A stretch of DNA of 64,000 bases. Origin: Apostichopus japonicus (taxonomy: Eukaryota > Echinodermata > Holothuroidea > Aspidochirotida > Stichopodidae). Shown here in pieces: positions 44,881 to 58,400 of this stretch. The position numbers and the translations under genes are program-made. Where the stretch lies: the NCBI RefSeq assembly GCF_037975245.1, contig NC_092569.1, positions 6,380,501 through 6,444,500 of the forward strand, in the 5' to 3' direction. A model generated the notes under the pieces. The model searched no databases. It was given only the letters and a program-made list of their open reading frames with translations, and was not told the origin of the DNA. Each line of letters starts with the position of its first letter. The first letter of the stretch is position 1.

Positions 44881-45260
44881 GGTCACATTGGTTATAATTG
44901 AAATTGACTTCTCCAACTTTTTAACTTAAAAGCATAAACAATATAGATTAATGGGACAATCGCTTTAGTATATGCTAGTTTAAACATCTGGTACAAAATT
45001 GAACTCTGGTTCAAAATATATCCCCGTCCAGAGGAGATAGCTTAGTAATTTACTTAGTAACCCTGTCTGCCCCTTTAATCGACAATGCTTCGCTTAGACA
45101 TTGCAACCAGTGCATCGCAAATAGGGGATGAGTATACAGAGTTTCTAGAGAGTCTATACAAGAACAAACTACAGAATGAAAACAATCAGCGAGAGGAGCA
45201 GAGGAAACACGTGTTTGTCGGCGTGTGTTTACTGCTTTGCGTTGCGATAGGGTAGTCCTA

Positions 45261-45421
45261 ACGTTTTTTCTCTGCACAATGAAAGTTAACACATTGTTTA
45301 CAATATATTTAAATATATATATATATGTATATATATATATAAATATATATATATATAAATATATATTATATTTGAATATATTGTAAACAATGTGGTAACT
45401 TTCATTGTGTAGAGAAAAACG
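45261..45421. repeat. Long inverted repeat with AT-repeat centre
   Basis: The arms CACAATGAAAGTTAACACAT and its near complement at about 45388-45412 are extended by CAATATATT on each side of a TA-rich core. Arms are about 60-70 bases with a few mismatches. This could be a foldback MITE or a strong hairpin. No gene. Confidence 0.75.
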
Positions 45422-46284
45422 CGCATAAACTTGACACATAGGCCACACCCACGTCTTACAGCATAATTATGATGCAAGTGACGTATCCAGCATCATCGTT
45501 GTTCTTTGTAATCATAGCTATCTCGGTATATATAATACCGGCAAATATTTATTTGTTCAACGAAATCTTCGTACTTTGAAATTCATGCATTCATATCACA
45601 GCGCACATATAATCTGTATTCCGATCATCCAAACAGAACATAAGACGATAATATTGGTGTTCGTCACTACAGTTTCTTCTAATCCTTAAAAGATTAAAAC
45701 TTAGGAAGAGACTATGGAAGAGACTTTGCCGGAACCTGCGCCTTAATACCCGCCCACACCCTCGTCCCCATAAATCAGTGCAACATGATCACTTTTATCT
45801 TTCAATATATGCTGGTTCATTCACTCTTTGGTCATTTGAGCTTTCAGCCTTAACTGATACTAGAATGTTTTCATACTGCTATATACGAATAACCTCTAAT
45901 GACTACGTTACGATACCGCAATGAGAGTTAAACATACATCTTTGTATCATTGACTAATAAAGCTTCTAGGCTCAGTGGTTCTAACTTTATACTGTATCAA
46001 CCAAAAATAACCACAAAAAAACCCAAACACCATCCTTTTCCCTCATTTATAGATTTTGGGAGTTAAAATAATTTTAAATTTACTTTCCGTTTAATTGTTC
46101 CATTCTTTGTTCAGCGATATAGAAGATGGGGTTGGGGGTAAGTGCCTACTCTGGCTACTACGTAGTGCACTCTCATCATAATTATGCTGTCAGGTTGCAG
46201 GCTGATTGAATGATTCCGTCAAGCAAGTTCCATTTAATGTTCAGTTATGAAGTGAATTTTAAATATAGAATGCATTGTTACATC

Positions 46285-46349
<65 letters not shown>

Positions 46350-48044
46350 TATAAATATATATTGCTGATTGAATGTATTGGTCTATTTTTGACTTGCTTA
46401 ATCTTTCATTCTTCGAGGGTGGGCATCACAATACGTGGTCTGCATTGATGTCATAATGGCAAATGTTTTCGAGACCTTTGCTTTTTCTATAACAATCTCC
46501 CGTTTGATGTATCCATAAACCTGATAGGCCTACAGTCTGAAGATTTGCTTAATGGGCAACGTTCTCAGCATTAAAATTTCATCAACATGGAACTTTTCTT
46601 TTTGTGGAAATTTTATTCTTCTCTGTGCATATGCAAGTAAAATATTATGATGAATGAAAAACGTTTTTCAGTTCAAAATAACATCATTCACTTTGCTGTA
46701 GTTAGATTCACAAATAACACAAAATTTGAAAACCTAACACGTGTACCAAACGAAATACTAAGAGGATTTTGTTTTGACCTCAGGATTTTTAAAAAAAAAA
46801 ACCAGCATTTATATTTAGCAAGCAACTCCAGCAGTCGGATATCCCTTTAAAACATACAACGATTGGCGTGTACCGATGATTATGATTGATATCTATATCT
46901 CCATGATTGTACTATCATATTGCATATTTAATGGTAATATACTTAGCCTATTTCTTTTAAGCTCAATATAAGCTTTCGTACTAATTGTAAGTAACTCGAC
47001 CGGATTAATTTGAATATCATATAGCGCTTGTTTTCATAGAATATGCTCCGGTTTTTACTATAATGATGGTACAAACAAAGAAGTCGGTCGTATGTATACA
47101 TGTCCTTGCAATGTTATTGCATCGATAATAGATGCCTGTCATACAAGGAAAGTAATGCATATAATAACTTGGCAGAAACGCTTTTGCTGTTGATTAATTA
47201 TAGCTGCAGTGTCAACTCGTTCTCGATCAGGCGACGTGATAAAAGATTTAACGACCCTTTTTTAATTTAAATTTTAAATTGACAGATGAATACAGGCTGT
47301 ATAAAGGGTATAAATTAAATCCAAAAATTACACGCAGACGTGGTATATGTTTTGATAATGATAATGATCGCCAAAGCTGATGCCATACATGATTCCATCG
47401 TAATCGCAACAGGAACAATAAACTGAAGCGAACCTTCGAAACTTTGGAGATAAAAAACGACACAAACAGCTAGACTATCTAGAGCGCTTAGTATCGATCT
47501 GTAATACATGGATATCTGTATACACACACAAACGCACGCACCCACCCAAGCACACGCACATATATATATATATATTAATTATAGCTGCAGTTTAATATTC
47601 TATTATATTTATAGCTGCAGTTTAATATATATATATATTAATTATAGCTGCATTTTAATATTCTATTATATTTATAGCTGCAGTTTTATATATATGTGTA
47701 TATATATATATATCCATATCCATATCCATTTCCATATACATATCCATATGTAATTAGGAGCAATACAAGGTTTCTAGCACATTGACCTTTCAGTTATCAA
47801 TTTTAATCTCTTATCGAAGGCAAAAGGAACATAATCGATGGTGATAGCGATGTGTGTGTGTGCTGGGGGGGGGGGGTAGGACGTGTGCCCTAGCCTACTA
47901 AATTATCTCGTGATGTTAATATCATACTGAGGAATTTTTTCACTACGTTATACCCTACTTGCCCCCCCCCCCCAATCAATTGGGGAGGCTGGAGCCAGAA
48001 CTGTTTAATTTACGTTATCCTCGGGATTACTCCCTCACATAATG
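45422..48044. other. Intergenic, AT-rich simple repeats
   Basis: It contains a pure (TA)n tract at 46286-46346 and a repeat cluster at 47561-47750. That cluster holds units with ATAGCTGCAGTTTAATAT alternating with ATTCTATTATATTTATAG, then a (TATCCA)-like run at 47711-47750. G- and C-runs lie near 47863-47876 and 47961-47973. No coding exon is recognised. Confidence 0.6.
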
Positions 48045-49103
48045 ATCGCCTCTTATACATCGCAGGTACATCACATAATTGAGCATGCTGTGTTGAAATA
48101 TCTGCACCAAGTTTACTCTCATTTAGATAAGGATAGACAGTATGCTAGATCTACTTTTATAGACTTTTCTAGTGCATTCAACACAATTGTCCCACACTAC
48201 TTACAGCTAAATTAATCGCATACGGTGTATTTCCCCGAATTGCCCTATGGGTTCATGACTACCTTAGAAATAGACCTCAGAGGGTGAAGGTAGGCGATGT
48301 CTACTCATGGGAAATGATTTTAGTTGTAGATGCGCCTCGGGGCTGTGTCCTCTCCCCCTGGCTTTTTTCCCCTGTATACCAGCGACTGTCAGAGTATGAC
48401 CAGTGATTGTAGCGTCATCAAATATGCGGATGATACTGTCATTACTGGTTACCTGTCAGATTACATTGACTCATACGCCACCACGATTGCAAGGTTTGTC
48501 CAGTGGTGCGATGATCATTTGTTACAACTTAACGTGACCAAAACTAAAAAAAACAGAGGCTGTATTTCTTGAGAAAACTGAAGAACCTCAGAGTGGATAA
48601 AAAAGTCATGACCTTGTTCTATAAATCCCTCATTCAAAGTGTTTTGATTTATAACATAATTTCTTATTTTGCCAATGGTACAAGAATCGATGTGAAGATG
48701 CCTGAGCAATCTAGGAAAGTTGCTCAGCGTGTTAATTGTTGTTCACTTTCCTCCGTTAGACTGCTCGTATATCATGAGAGAGTCTGCAATACATTGAAAC
48801 AAATCATGCAAGACCCAACACCCCTTGTTTGAGCACTACATTTACAACCCCTCTGGACTGCGTTTATGCCCACCACGTACACTTGGGGCCCGCTACAGAT
48901 ACTAATATGTGCCTAATTATATCCATATATTAAATTCACAAGTGAGAAGATAAGTTTCTTATTTGTAGGACTTGCTGTATATATGTTTGTAATACTATAT
49001 TTGTATCGCAGTCTATTGATACTTATACTATTGCTTTTCTTTTTCTTTTATGACCTGTGTAAGCCGAATTTCCTATTCTGGGAAATAAGTTCAATTCAAT
49101 AAT
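48045..49103 (+). pseudogene. Degraded LINE reverse transcriptase (CR1/L2/Rex-like)
   Basis: Fragments in shifting frames read STFIDFSSAFNTI, ALWVHDYLRNRPQRVKVG, APRGCVLSPW, KYADDTVITGYLS, FVQWCDDHLLQLNVTKT, then LRKLKNLRVDKKVMTLFYKS. These are the ordered motifs of a non-LTR reverse transcriptase with its DD active site. Frameshifts and a missing 5' end show a dead, 5'-truncated copy. The 3' end finishes around GAAATAAGTTCAATTCAAT, a typical short repeat tail of this LINE group. The subfamily is uncertain. Confidence 0.75.
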
Positions 49104-49289
49104 GCTGTGAACATAAAGGCCAGCGAGACAGCTCCAATTAGAGAGCTGTCACAAAACGTTCTCCAATGAAATAAACGATGTGATCACCGTATCGCTTTAT
49201 AATTGGTTCTCTAATATTTATGCATATTAATTTTTCATCAATTGCTCTTGATTGGTGCCCATATTTGCGAGATTAAGTTCCATGTGCTC

Positions 49290-49297
49290 TATTTAAG
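49290..49297 (+). promoter_or_regulatory. Possible TATA-like box, gene E
   Basis: TATTTAAG lies 89 bases before the gene E ATG. The following 5' untranslated stretch, with CATCAGTGACACGTAGAACGG, resembles that of gene D (CATCAATGACAAGTAGAACGG), so the two share a promoter origin. Gene D has TACTTTAAAG at the corresponding place, a weaker match. Confidence 0.4.
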
Positions 49298-49378
49298 ATA
49301 CCGCAGCATCCAATAAGTTACAGATTACAGCTCAACGCCAAACATCAGTGACACGTAGAACGGCGAAACATAAGAAAA

Positions 49379-49448
49379 ATGAAGAGAAAGATGTTTTTTC
49401 AACTTTTCTTTTTGGAAGTGATCGTCATCGGTACGGTGCAAGCCGGAA
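49379..49448 (+). CDS. Gene E exon 1: signal peptide
   Basis: It encodes MKRKMFFQLFFLEVIVIGTV then QAG, a good secretory signal with likely cleavage after VQA. A strong donor GTAAGT is in phase 1. The Kozak context AAAAATGA and the shared upstream sequence with gene D support this start. Confidence 0.7.
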
Positions 49449-52400
49449 GTAAGTATTTCTCTTTCATAATAACCAAAAATAATCCAGTTCCACAAAAACG
49501 GAGTAGAGTACGTTATGATTTTTGTTCTATTTTAAATGTAAATAGGATAAATAGGGTAAACAGGATACTGTATCTGTCTTATTGAATTTAAGAAAAAATA
49601 CTACAGATTAAACCCTTTTGTAACCTTCTGTTCGCATCGCTGTATGGAAATTAAATTTTCTTTGGCAGCCTTCTTGCAGCTAACAAGATCATTTATATAT
49701 CTCTATTTAGTTCCTTGCATACCCCTCTACACCCAGTTATGTTTCTATGCTATATCGGGATGCAATCATAACATGATTCTGTCAGTGAGCCTATCTGCAT
49801 TTTACACACTTTTTCACTACTTCCTCAATTGGTTACAATAGATAGTCCTATAGTAACATTATATGGAATAGTATTCCATATTATTGGTAGTTTAGGTTCA
49901 AAGAAATCTGTACTCGGATGGAACTTTACTTAAGGAAAGGCTGTATGGGATAATAGTGTTTATGCTAAGTATATAGGCTTCGAACAGGGTTATAAGAGAA
50001 CACTAACAACCTAACGTGTAATCTAGATCATAATAAAGAAATATAATCAAATGGTGGTTGAGTTTAAATAACAACAATTGTACACCAAAATATTTCTTTC
50101 ATCGTCATCGTCCCTTTTAACAACATGTTTTACTATGGATAATCTACATAACGGCTTCTTACTGAGAAGGTAGTCCACGTTTGCTTATACAGTTATTCGA
50201 GCAAACCAGTCCGCGAGTTCAGGACTGAGAGCGATAATGCATCTTTCAATACTTCCCTCATTAGGCTTCGATGCATGTACCCTATATTTTGTTTATACTT
50301 ATTTAAGTTCCTAAAATATGTCATTTCTATGCTATCTGAAATTCAATTTCTTAATCAAAATTCCGCATTAGTATCTGTTCACGTAAAGGAGGCTTGCTAT
50401 AAAAGATCAAATTTTAGTTCACTTGATTATAGGCTACTAAAAGAGATTTTCCCTAAGAGTAGGCCTACTCCACATGAATTACGTGTAATCCAGATTATAA
50501 TAGAAGAATGGTGGTTGATTTCAAGAGTTTATATAACAACAATTTATTACCAAGACATTTCTTTCATCGTCATCATCACGTTTTAGAATAGAGTGTACAA
50601 GACGCACTAACATCATCTTACTCAGAAGGTGTTGACCGTTAAAGTAATTCGAGCAATGAATCAATAGGGCTCGAATTAAGAATTGAGAGGAGCAATGATT
50701 TCTTTATGGCAAATTAGAAATTGCCTTGGCTATCCATTGAAATGGCTAGGCACCATGACAATTCTTTAGCTTTCAAAAAGGACAAACACAATTTTCAAAG
50801 TTTGAAACGTCATAAAGGATTTTCTATTTCAACGTGCATAATATATTGAGTCCTATAATTTAGTTTTGACCCTTGGCTTGATGTTGAAATTGAATGATCG
50901 AGATTAGTCTGAGGGCTCATAATACATAACTTGTTGAAATGGCCACGACATTTGTTGCCGTAGGTAACTGGCAAATTTATAAGGAATATGGATACCTAGC
51001 CAATTTGCCACAGACTCAGTACATTTGATGTGTGTAATAAGCTCATTCAAAATCTCTTGACATTTTTAAAAAAGCTCTTTTCGATTCCAAGATATACACA
51101 TTTGACGCTTTGATAAATCTGAGAAACTCATTATATATATATATGCAAACTATGGCATGGAGTGTTACGCTCATCAATATTTCTTATTTTAGCCTTTAAT
51201 AAGTTATCCCCTAATTAAAAGCCCAAAAATATTATTCCACATATATTATTCCTTCGTATTATATATATAGCTATATATATATATTTTATATTAATATTTA
51301 AGCTGCGTCCATTTTATTTTTCATATCCATATTTTAAGGGTTTTGTCATTTTGTTCTCATCGTAAAGCGCTATTGAACATGTTTAAGCATGAAAAGAGCG
51401 CAATATAAATATGGTAAATAATAATAACAAAAAACAATAATAATAATAATATATCATTTGAATTATGTGACGTTCTTCTTTTCAAAGAATACAATAAAAT
51501 ATTTCAAAAAATCGCCCTTATTCAGTGTCCTTGAAAAGGAGGTTGTGATAACAAAGGCAAAATATAACAGAAAAATAGGCAGTCACTCCCTTTACATCCT
51601 CAATGTGCATAAGTAGCTAATGTTTATTCATAAATAAAACTAGAATTAAGAAAAGATTTGTAAATTGGTCAAACCTTGATGGATTTTGATGGAAATTGCA
51701 GCTATTTTCATGGTTTCTAAAGACTATTAAAGTGATTAAAACAATGTTGTTCATAGGTGTTCGTAGACATTTAAAGGCATTGCAGACTCGCCCCAAACCG
51801 CGTGCGGCCATCTTAAAAAGTTAGCTTTCTGTTGCTGGCAAGTGACGTTTTGTTCGTGTCGCTACAACATGCAGACAGTATGAAACGTGATACCTTGTTA
51901 TGTTTAGCTGGACCTGAGATGTCCATCGCTGTATCGTTTATACACTGTGCTGTGGGTATTGACCGCAGCTGTATGTACTGACTGTACACTAGTGTCTAAT
52001 ACTCTAATTACCGACGGTAGTAGGCTGTGTGTGTATTTTCTGGGATTGATGATGGTGTCTAACACTTCTGTTACACCTCATTCAAAACTAGGTCAGGTTA
52101 CCGGCATTAGACGTTTCTTTTGCGTGAGTCTTCACACCCTTTAAAGACGGTTAGCGCGCCGATGTTCCGCTGGTGACGTCAGTTAACTCCAGTCCTGCCG
52201 TACCCTTCTGTGTCATTGAATAATGATCGAACATAAACTATAAAAAATAGGATAAAACCTCAAAGGTTAACATTACCAAAATTAGTTTATCGTTTTCAAA
52301 TCTTGTTTTTGCGCTTTTTTATTCTTATTTTCGATTCGCAGGATTGTGTGATTTTGCTTCGAAGTTTCCATGTAAAGGAGATCATTGTTTACCTTGTTTG

Positions 52401-55400
52401 GGAGACAAAAGTAAGTCAAAAACTGATATATTTAGTTTAGCAATTTCAAATGCAAATAAAAAAATCAAATTAATGATTTTTTTTCCAGCGAACTGACTGT
52501 TTTATTTGGCATTGTTGATTGTTCATGGTCGGAAAGTTTCGTATTCCTCCTTAAATTTTCAACAAGAACAGAAACAAAGGGAAACAAATAGAAATACAAT
52601 CATTTCATTGTTAAAGCAGAAACACGAGAGAAACAAACGGGAAAAAATCATCCATTGTTAAAGAAGAAAACAAATTGAAACAAATAGAAAAAGAAAAAAC
52701 AATCATTTCATTGTTGAAGAGACGAAATTAATTATCAAATTGGATTTTTTCCTGCATTTTTCAATATTTCAGCTAAGTAAACAATCCATGGTCCATTAAT
52801 TTTAGTCGTACTTGAAAATAAAACATTTGAAATTATGTTGAGGTCTAAAAGGGGGTTAAGGTTTACACACTATATTCATCTGGATCCACGCCTGACGTCA
52901 CTGTGTTTCATTAATTTATTTATTTTTGTTTTTTCACAAAATTCACAACTTTCAACGAAATTATCAACATGGACATGACAAAGTTTATTAGTAAATGACA
53001 GCTATCACTGTGTTTGTTATTTCATGACAAGCTGGACGATTGTTAACAATGTTCGCATTTGTTGTCAATCTTATATCAGGTAAAGTAATCTAGTCGAATC
53101 CACCTTTCCGTTTATAATGATATTCCGACCATTGAATCAACACTCAGAAAGACGGACAACAATGTTTGGTTAAAGACGAAAGAAAGTTTACTCTGTAGAA
53201 TTATGTTAGATCCATATTTGCTAAAAAGTTCATATTCCATAGTCTCATACGGCGTTTATATCATAACAAAATACTCTCGTAGTCGTCACGGTAGTGTGAG
53301 CTACCCAATGAAGAGGGCTAAATTGAAATACCGCCAGGTTCAATCTAAAGGTTTCCAATTTTCCTATCTCAGGTTTAACTGATGTATCAGTTGAACTGAT
53401 TTTACATTAACATCGTTCTTCTTTTTTCTTTCTTTTTGTTTGTCTTACTTGAATATATAGTTAAGACAACCGAAGATACAACGGAGATAAGTACTAGACT
53501 CACTAGCGAAAAGCAAGGAACGCAAACCAGTAAGTCCGATTTGCATTTCAAATGTTACCATATATTTCGGAACATATCGCTCTCATAAACGTCACGGTAG
53601 TGTGAGCTACCCAATGAAAAAGGCTAAGTTCAATCAATATACCGTCAGTTCCAAACTAAAGGTTTTCTTGTTTTCCACCTCAGGTTTAACTGATGTATGA
53701 GTACAAAAAAATGTTTTCATCAACATCATTTCTGTTCTTCTTTTTTACTTGAATGTAGTTAAGGCAACAGAAGAAACAACGGAACTAAGTACTGGATCCA
53801 CGACTGAACTGCAAAGCACGCAACCCAGTAAGTCCGATATGCATATCAAATGTTACCATATATTTCGGAACAAAATGCTTTCATAGTCGTCACTGTAGTG
53901 TGAGCTACCGTACCCATTGAATAGGGCTTAATACCGCCAGGTCCAATCTAAAGGTTTCCATGTTTTCCATCTCAGGTTTACCTGATGAATCAGTACAAAA
54001 AATGTTTTCATCAACATCATTTCTTTTCTTCATTTGTCTTACTTGAATGTAGTTAAGACAACCAAAGAAGCAACGGAACTAAGTACTAGACCCACTACCG
54101 AACTGAAAAGCACGGAGTCCAGTAAGTCCGATATGCATATCAAATGTTACCATATATTTCGGAACAAAATGCTTTCATAGTCGTCACTGTAGTGTGAGCT
54201 ACCCAATGAATAGGGCTTAATACTGCCAGGTCCAATCTAAAGGTTTCCATGTTTTCCATCTCAGGTTTAACTGATGAATCAGTACAAAAAATATTTTCAT
54301 CAACATCATTTCTTTTCTTCATTTGTCTTACTTGAATGTAGTTAAGACAACCAAAGAAGCAACGGAACTAAGTACTAGACCCACTACCGAACTGAAAAGC
54401 ACGGAGTCCAGTAAGTCCGATATGCATATCAAATGTTACCATATATTTCGGAACAAAATGCTCTCATAGTCGTCACTGTAGTGTGAGCTACCGTACCCAA
54501 TGAATAGGGCTTAATACCGCCAGGTCCAATCTAAAGGTTTCCATGTTTTCCATCTCAGGTTTAACTGATGAATCAGTACAAAAAATGTTTTCATCAACAT
54601 CATTTCTTTTCTTCTTTTTTACTTGAATGTAGTTAAGGCAACCGAAGAAACAACGGAACTAAGTACTGGATCCACGACTGAACTGCAAAGCACGCAACCC
54701 AGTAAGTCCGATATGCATATCAAATGTTACCATATATTTCGGAACAAAATGCTTTCATAGTCGTCACTGTAGTGTGAGCTACCGTACCCATTGAATAGGG
54801 CTTAATACCGCCAGGTCCAATCTAAAGGTTTCCATGTTTTCCATCTCAGGTTTACCTGATGAATCAGTACAAAAAATGTTTTCATCAACATCATTTCTTT
54901 TCTTCATTTGTCTTACTTGAATGTAGTTAAGACAACCAAAGAAGCAACGGAACTAACTACTAGACCCACTACCGAACTGAAAAGCACGGAGTCCAGTAAG
55001 TCCGATATGCATATCAAATGTTACCATATATTTCGGAACAAAATGCTTTCATAGTCGTCACTGTAGTGTGAGCTACCCAATGAGTAGGGCTTAATACTGC
55101 CAGGTCCAATCTAAAGGTTTCCATGTTTTCCATCTCAGGTTTAACTGATGAATCAGTACAAAAAATGTTTTCATCAACATCATTTCTTTTCTTCATTTGT
55201 CTTACTTGAATGTAGTTAAGACAACCAAAGAAGCAACGGAACTAAGTACTAGACCCACTACCGAACTGAAAAGCACGGAGTCCAGTAAGTCCGATATGCA
55301 TATCAAATGTTACCATATATTTCGGAACAAAATGCTCTCATAGTCGTCACTGTAGTGTGAGCTACCGTACCCAATGAATAGGGCTTAATACCGCCAGGTC

Positions 55401-58400
55401 CAATCTAAAGGTTTCCATGTTTTCCATCTCAGGTTTAACTGATGAATCAGTACAAAAAATGTTTTCATCAACATCATTTCTTTTCTTCATTTGTCTTACT
55501 TGAATGTAGTTAAGACAACCAAAGAGGCAACGGAACTAAGGACTAGACCCACTACCGAACTGCAAAGCACGGAGTCCAGTAAGTCCGATATGCATATCAA
55601 ATGTTACCATATATTTCGGAACAAAATGCTCTCATAGTCGTCACTGTAGTGTGAGCTACCGTACCCAATGAATAGGGCTTAATACCGCCAGGTCCAATCT
55701 AAAGGTTTCCATGTTTTCCATCTCAGGTTTAACTGATGAATCAGTACAAAAAAATGTTTTCATCAACATCATTTCTTTTCTTCATTTGTCTTACTTGAAT
55801 GTAGTTAAGACATCCAAAGAAGCAACGGAACTAAGTACTAGACCCACTACCGAACTGCAAAGCACGGAGTCCAGTAAGTCCGATATGCATATCAAATGTT
55901 ACCATATATTTCGGAACAAAATGCTCTCATAGTCGTCACTGTAGTGTGAGCTACCGTACCCAATGAATAGGGCTTAATACCGCCAGGTCCAATCTAAAGG
56001 TTTCCATGTTTTCCATCTCAGGTTTAACTGATGAATCAGTACAAAAAATGTTTCATCAACATCATTTCTTTTCTTCATTTGTCTTACTTGAATGTAGTTA
56101 AGACAACCAAAGAAGCAACGGAACTAAGTACTAGACCCACTACCGAACTGAAAAGCACGGAGTCCAGTAAGTCCGATATGCATATCAAATGTTACCATAT
56201 ATTTCGGAACAAAATGCTTTCATAGTCGTCACTGTAGTGTGAGCTACCGTACCCATTGAATAGGGCTTAATACCGCCAGGTCCAATCTAAAGGTTTCCAT
56301 GTTTTCCATCTCAGGTTTACCTGATGAATCAGTACAAAAAATGGTTTCATCAACATCATTTCTTTTCTTCATTTGTCTTACTTGAATGTAGTTAAGACAA
56401 CCAAAGAAGCAACGGAACTAAGTACTAGACCCACTACCGAACTGAAAAGCACGGAGTCCAGTAAGTCCGATATGCATATCAAATGTTACCATATATTTCG
56501 GAACAAAATGCTTTCATTGTCGTCACTGTAGTGTGAGCTACCGTACCCAATGAATAGGGCTTAATACCGCCAGGTCCAATCTAAAGGTTTCCATGTTTTC
56601 CATCTCAGGTTTACCTGATGAATCAGTACAAAAAATGTTTTCATCAACATCATTTCTTTTCTTCATTTGTCTTACTTGAATGTAGTTAAGACAACCAAAG
56701 AAGCAACGGAACTAAGTACTAGACCCACTACCGAACTGAAAAGCACGGAGTCCAGTAAGTCCGATATGCATATCAAATGTTACCATATATTTCGGAACAA
56801 AATGCTCTCATAGTCGTCACTGTAGTGTGAGCTACCGTACCCAATGAATAGGGCTTAATACCGCCAGGTCCAATCTAAAGGTTTCCATGTTTTCCATCTC
56901 AGGTTTAACTGATGAATCAGTACAAAAAATGTTTTCATCAACATCATTTCTTTTCTTCATTTGTCTTACTTGAATGTAGTTAAGACAACCAAAGAGGCAA
57001 CGGAACTAAGGACTAGACCCACTACCGAACTGCAAAGCACGGAGTCCAGTAAGTCCGATATGCATATCAAATGTTACCATATATTTCGGAACAAAATGCT
57101 CTCATAGTCGTCACTGTAGTGTGAGCTACCGTACCCAATGAATAGGGCTTAATACCGCCAGGTCCAATCTAAAGGTTTCCATGTTTTCCATCTCAGGTTT
57201 AACTGATGAATCAGTACAAAAAAATGTTTTCATCAACATCATTTCTTTTCTTCATTTGTCTTACTTGAATGTAGTTAAGACATCCAAAGAAGCAACGGAA
57301 CTAAGTACTAGACCCACTACCGAACTGCAAAGCACGGAGTCCAGTAAGTCCGATATGCATATCAAATGTTACCATATATTTCGGAACAAAATGCTCTCAT
57401 AGTCGTCACTGTAGTGTGAGCTACCGTACCCAATGAATAGGGCTTAATACCGCCAGGTCCAATCTAAAGGTTTCCATGTTTTCCATCTCAGGTTTAACTG
57501 ATGAATCAGTACAAAAAATGTTTCATCAACATCATTTCTTTTCTTCATTTGTCTTACTTGAATGTAGTTAAGACAACCAAAGAAGCAACGGAACTAAGTA
57601 CTAGACCCACTACCGAACTGAAAAGCACGGAGTCCAGTAAGTCCGATATGCATATCAAATGTTACCATATATTTCGGAACAAAATGCTTTCATAGTCGTC
57701 ACTGTAGTGTGAGCTACCGTACCCATTGAATAGGGCTTAATACCGCCAGGTCCAATCTAAAGGTTTCCATGTTTTCCATCTCAGGTTTACCTGATGAATC
57801 AGTACAAAAAATGGTTTCATCAACATCATTTCTTTTCTTCATTTGTCTTACTTGAATGTAGTTAAGACAACCAAAGAAGCAACGGAACTAAGTACTAGAC
57901 CCACTACCGAACTGAAAAGCACGGAGTCCAGTAAGTCCGATATGCATATCAAATGTTACCATATATTTCGGAACAAAATGCTTTCATTGTCGTCACTGTA
58001 GTGTGAGCTACCGTACCCAATGAATAGGGCTTAATACCGCCAGGTCCAATCTAAAGGTTTCCATGTTTTCCATCTCAGGTTTACCTGATGAATCAGTACA
58101 AAAAATGTTTTCATCAACATCATTTCTTTTCTTCATTTGTCTTACTTGAATGTAGTTAAGACAACCAAAGAAGCAACGGAACTAAGTACTAGACCCACTA
58201 CCGAACTGAAAAGCACGGAGTCCAGTAAGTCCGATATGCATATCAAATGTTACCATATATTTCGGAACAAAATGCTCTCATAGTCGTCACTGTAGTGTGA
58301 GCTACCGTACCCAATGAATAGGGCTTAATACCGCCAGGTCCAATCTAAAGGTTTCCATGTTTTCCATCTCAGGTTTAACTGATGAATCAGTACAAAAAAT

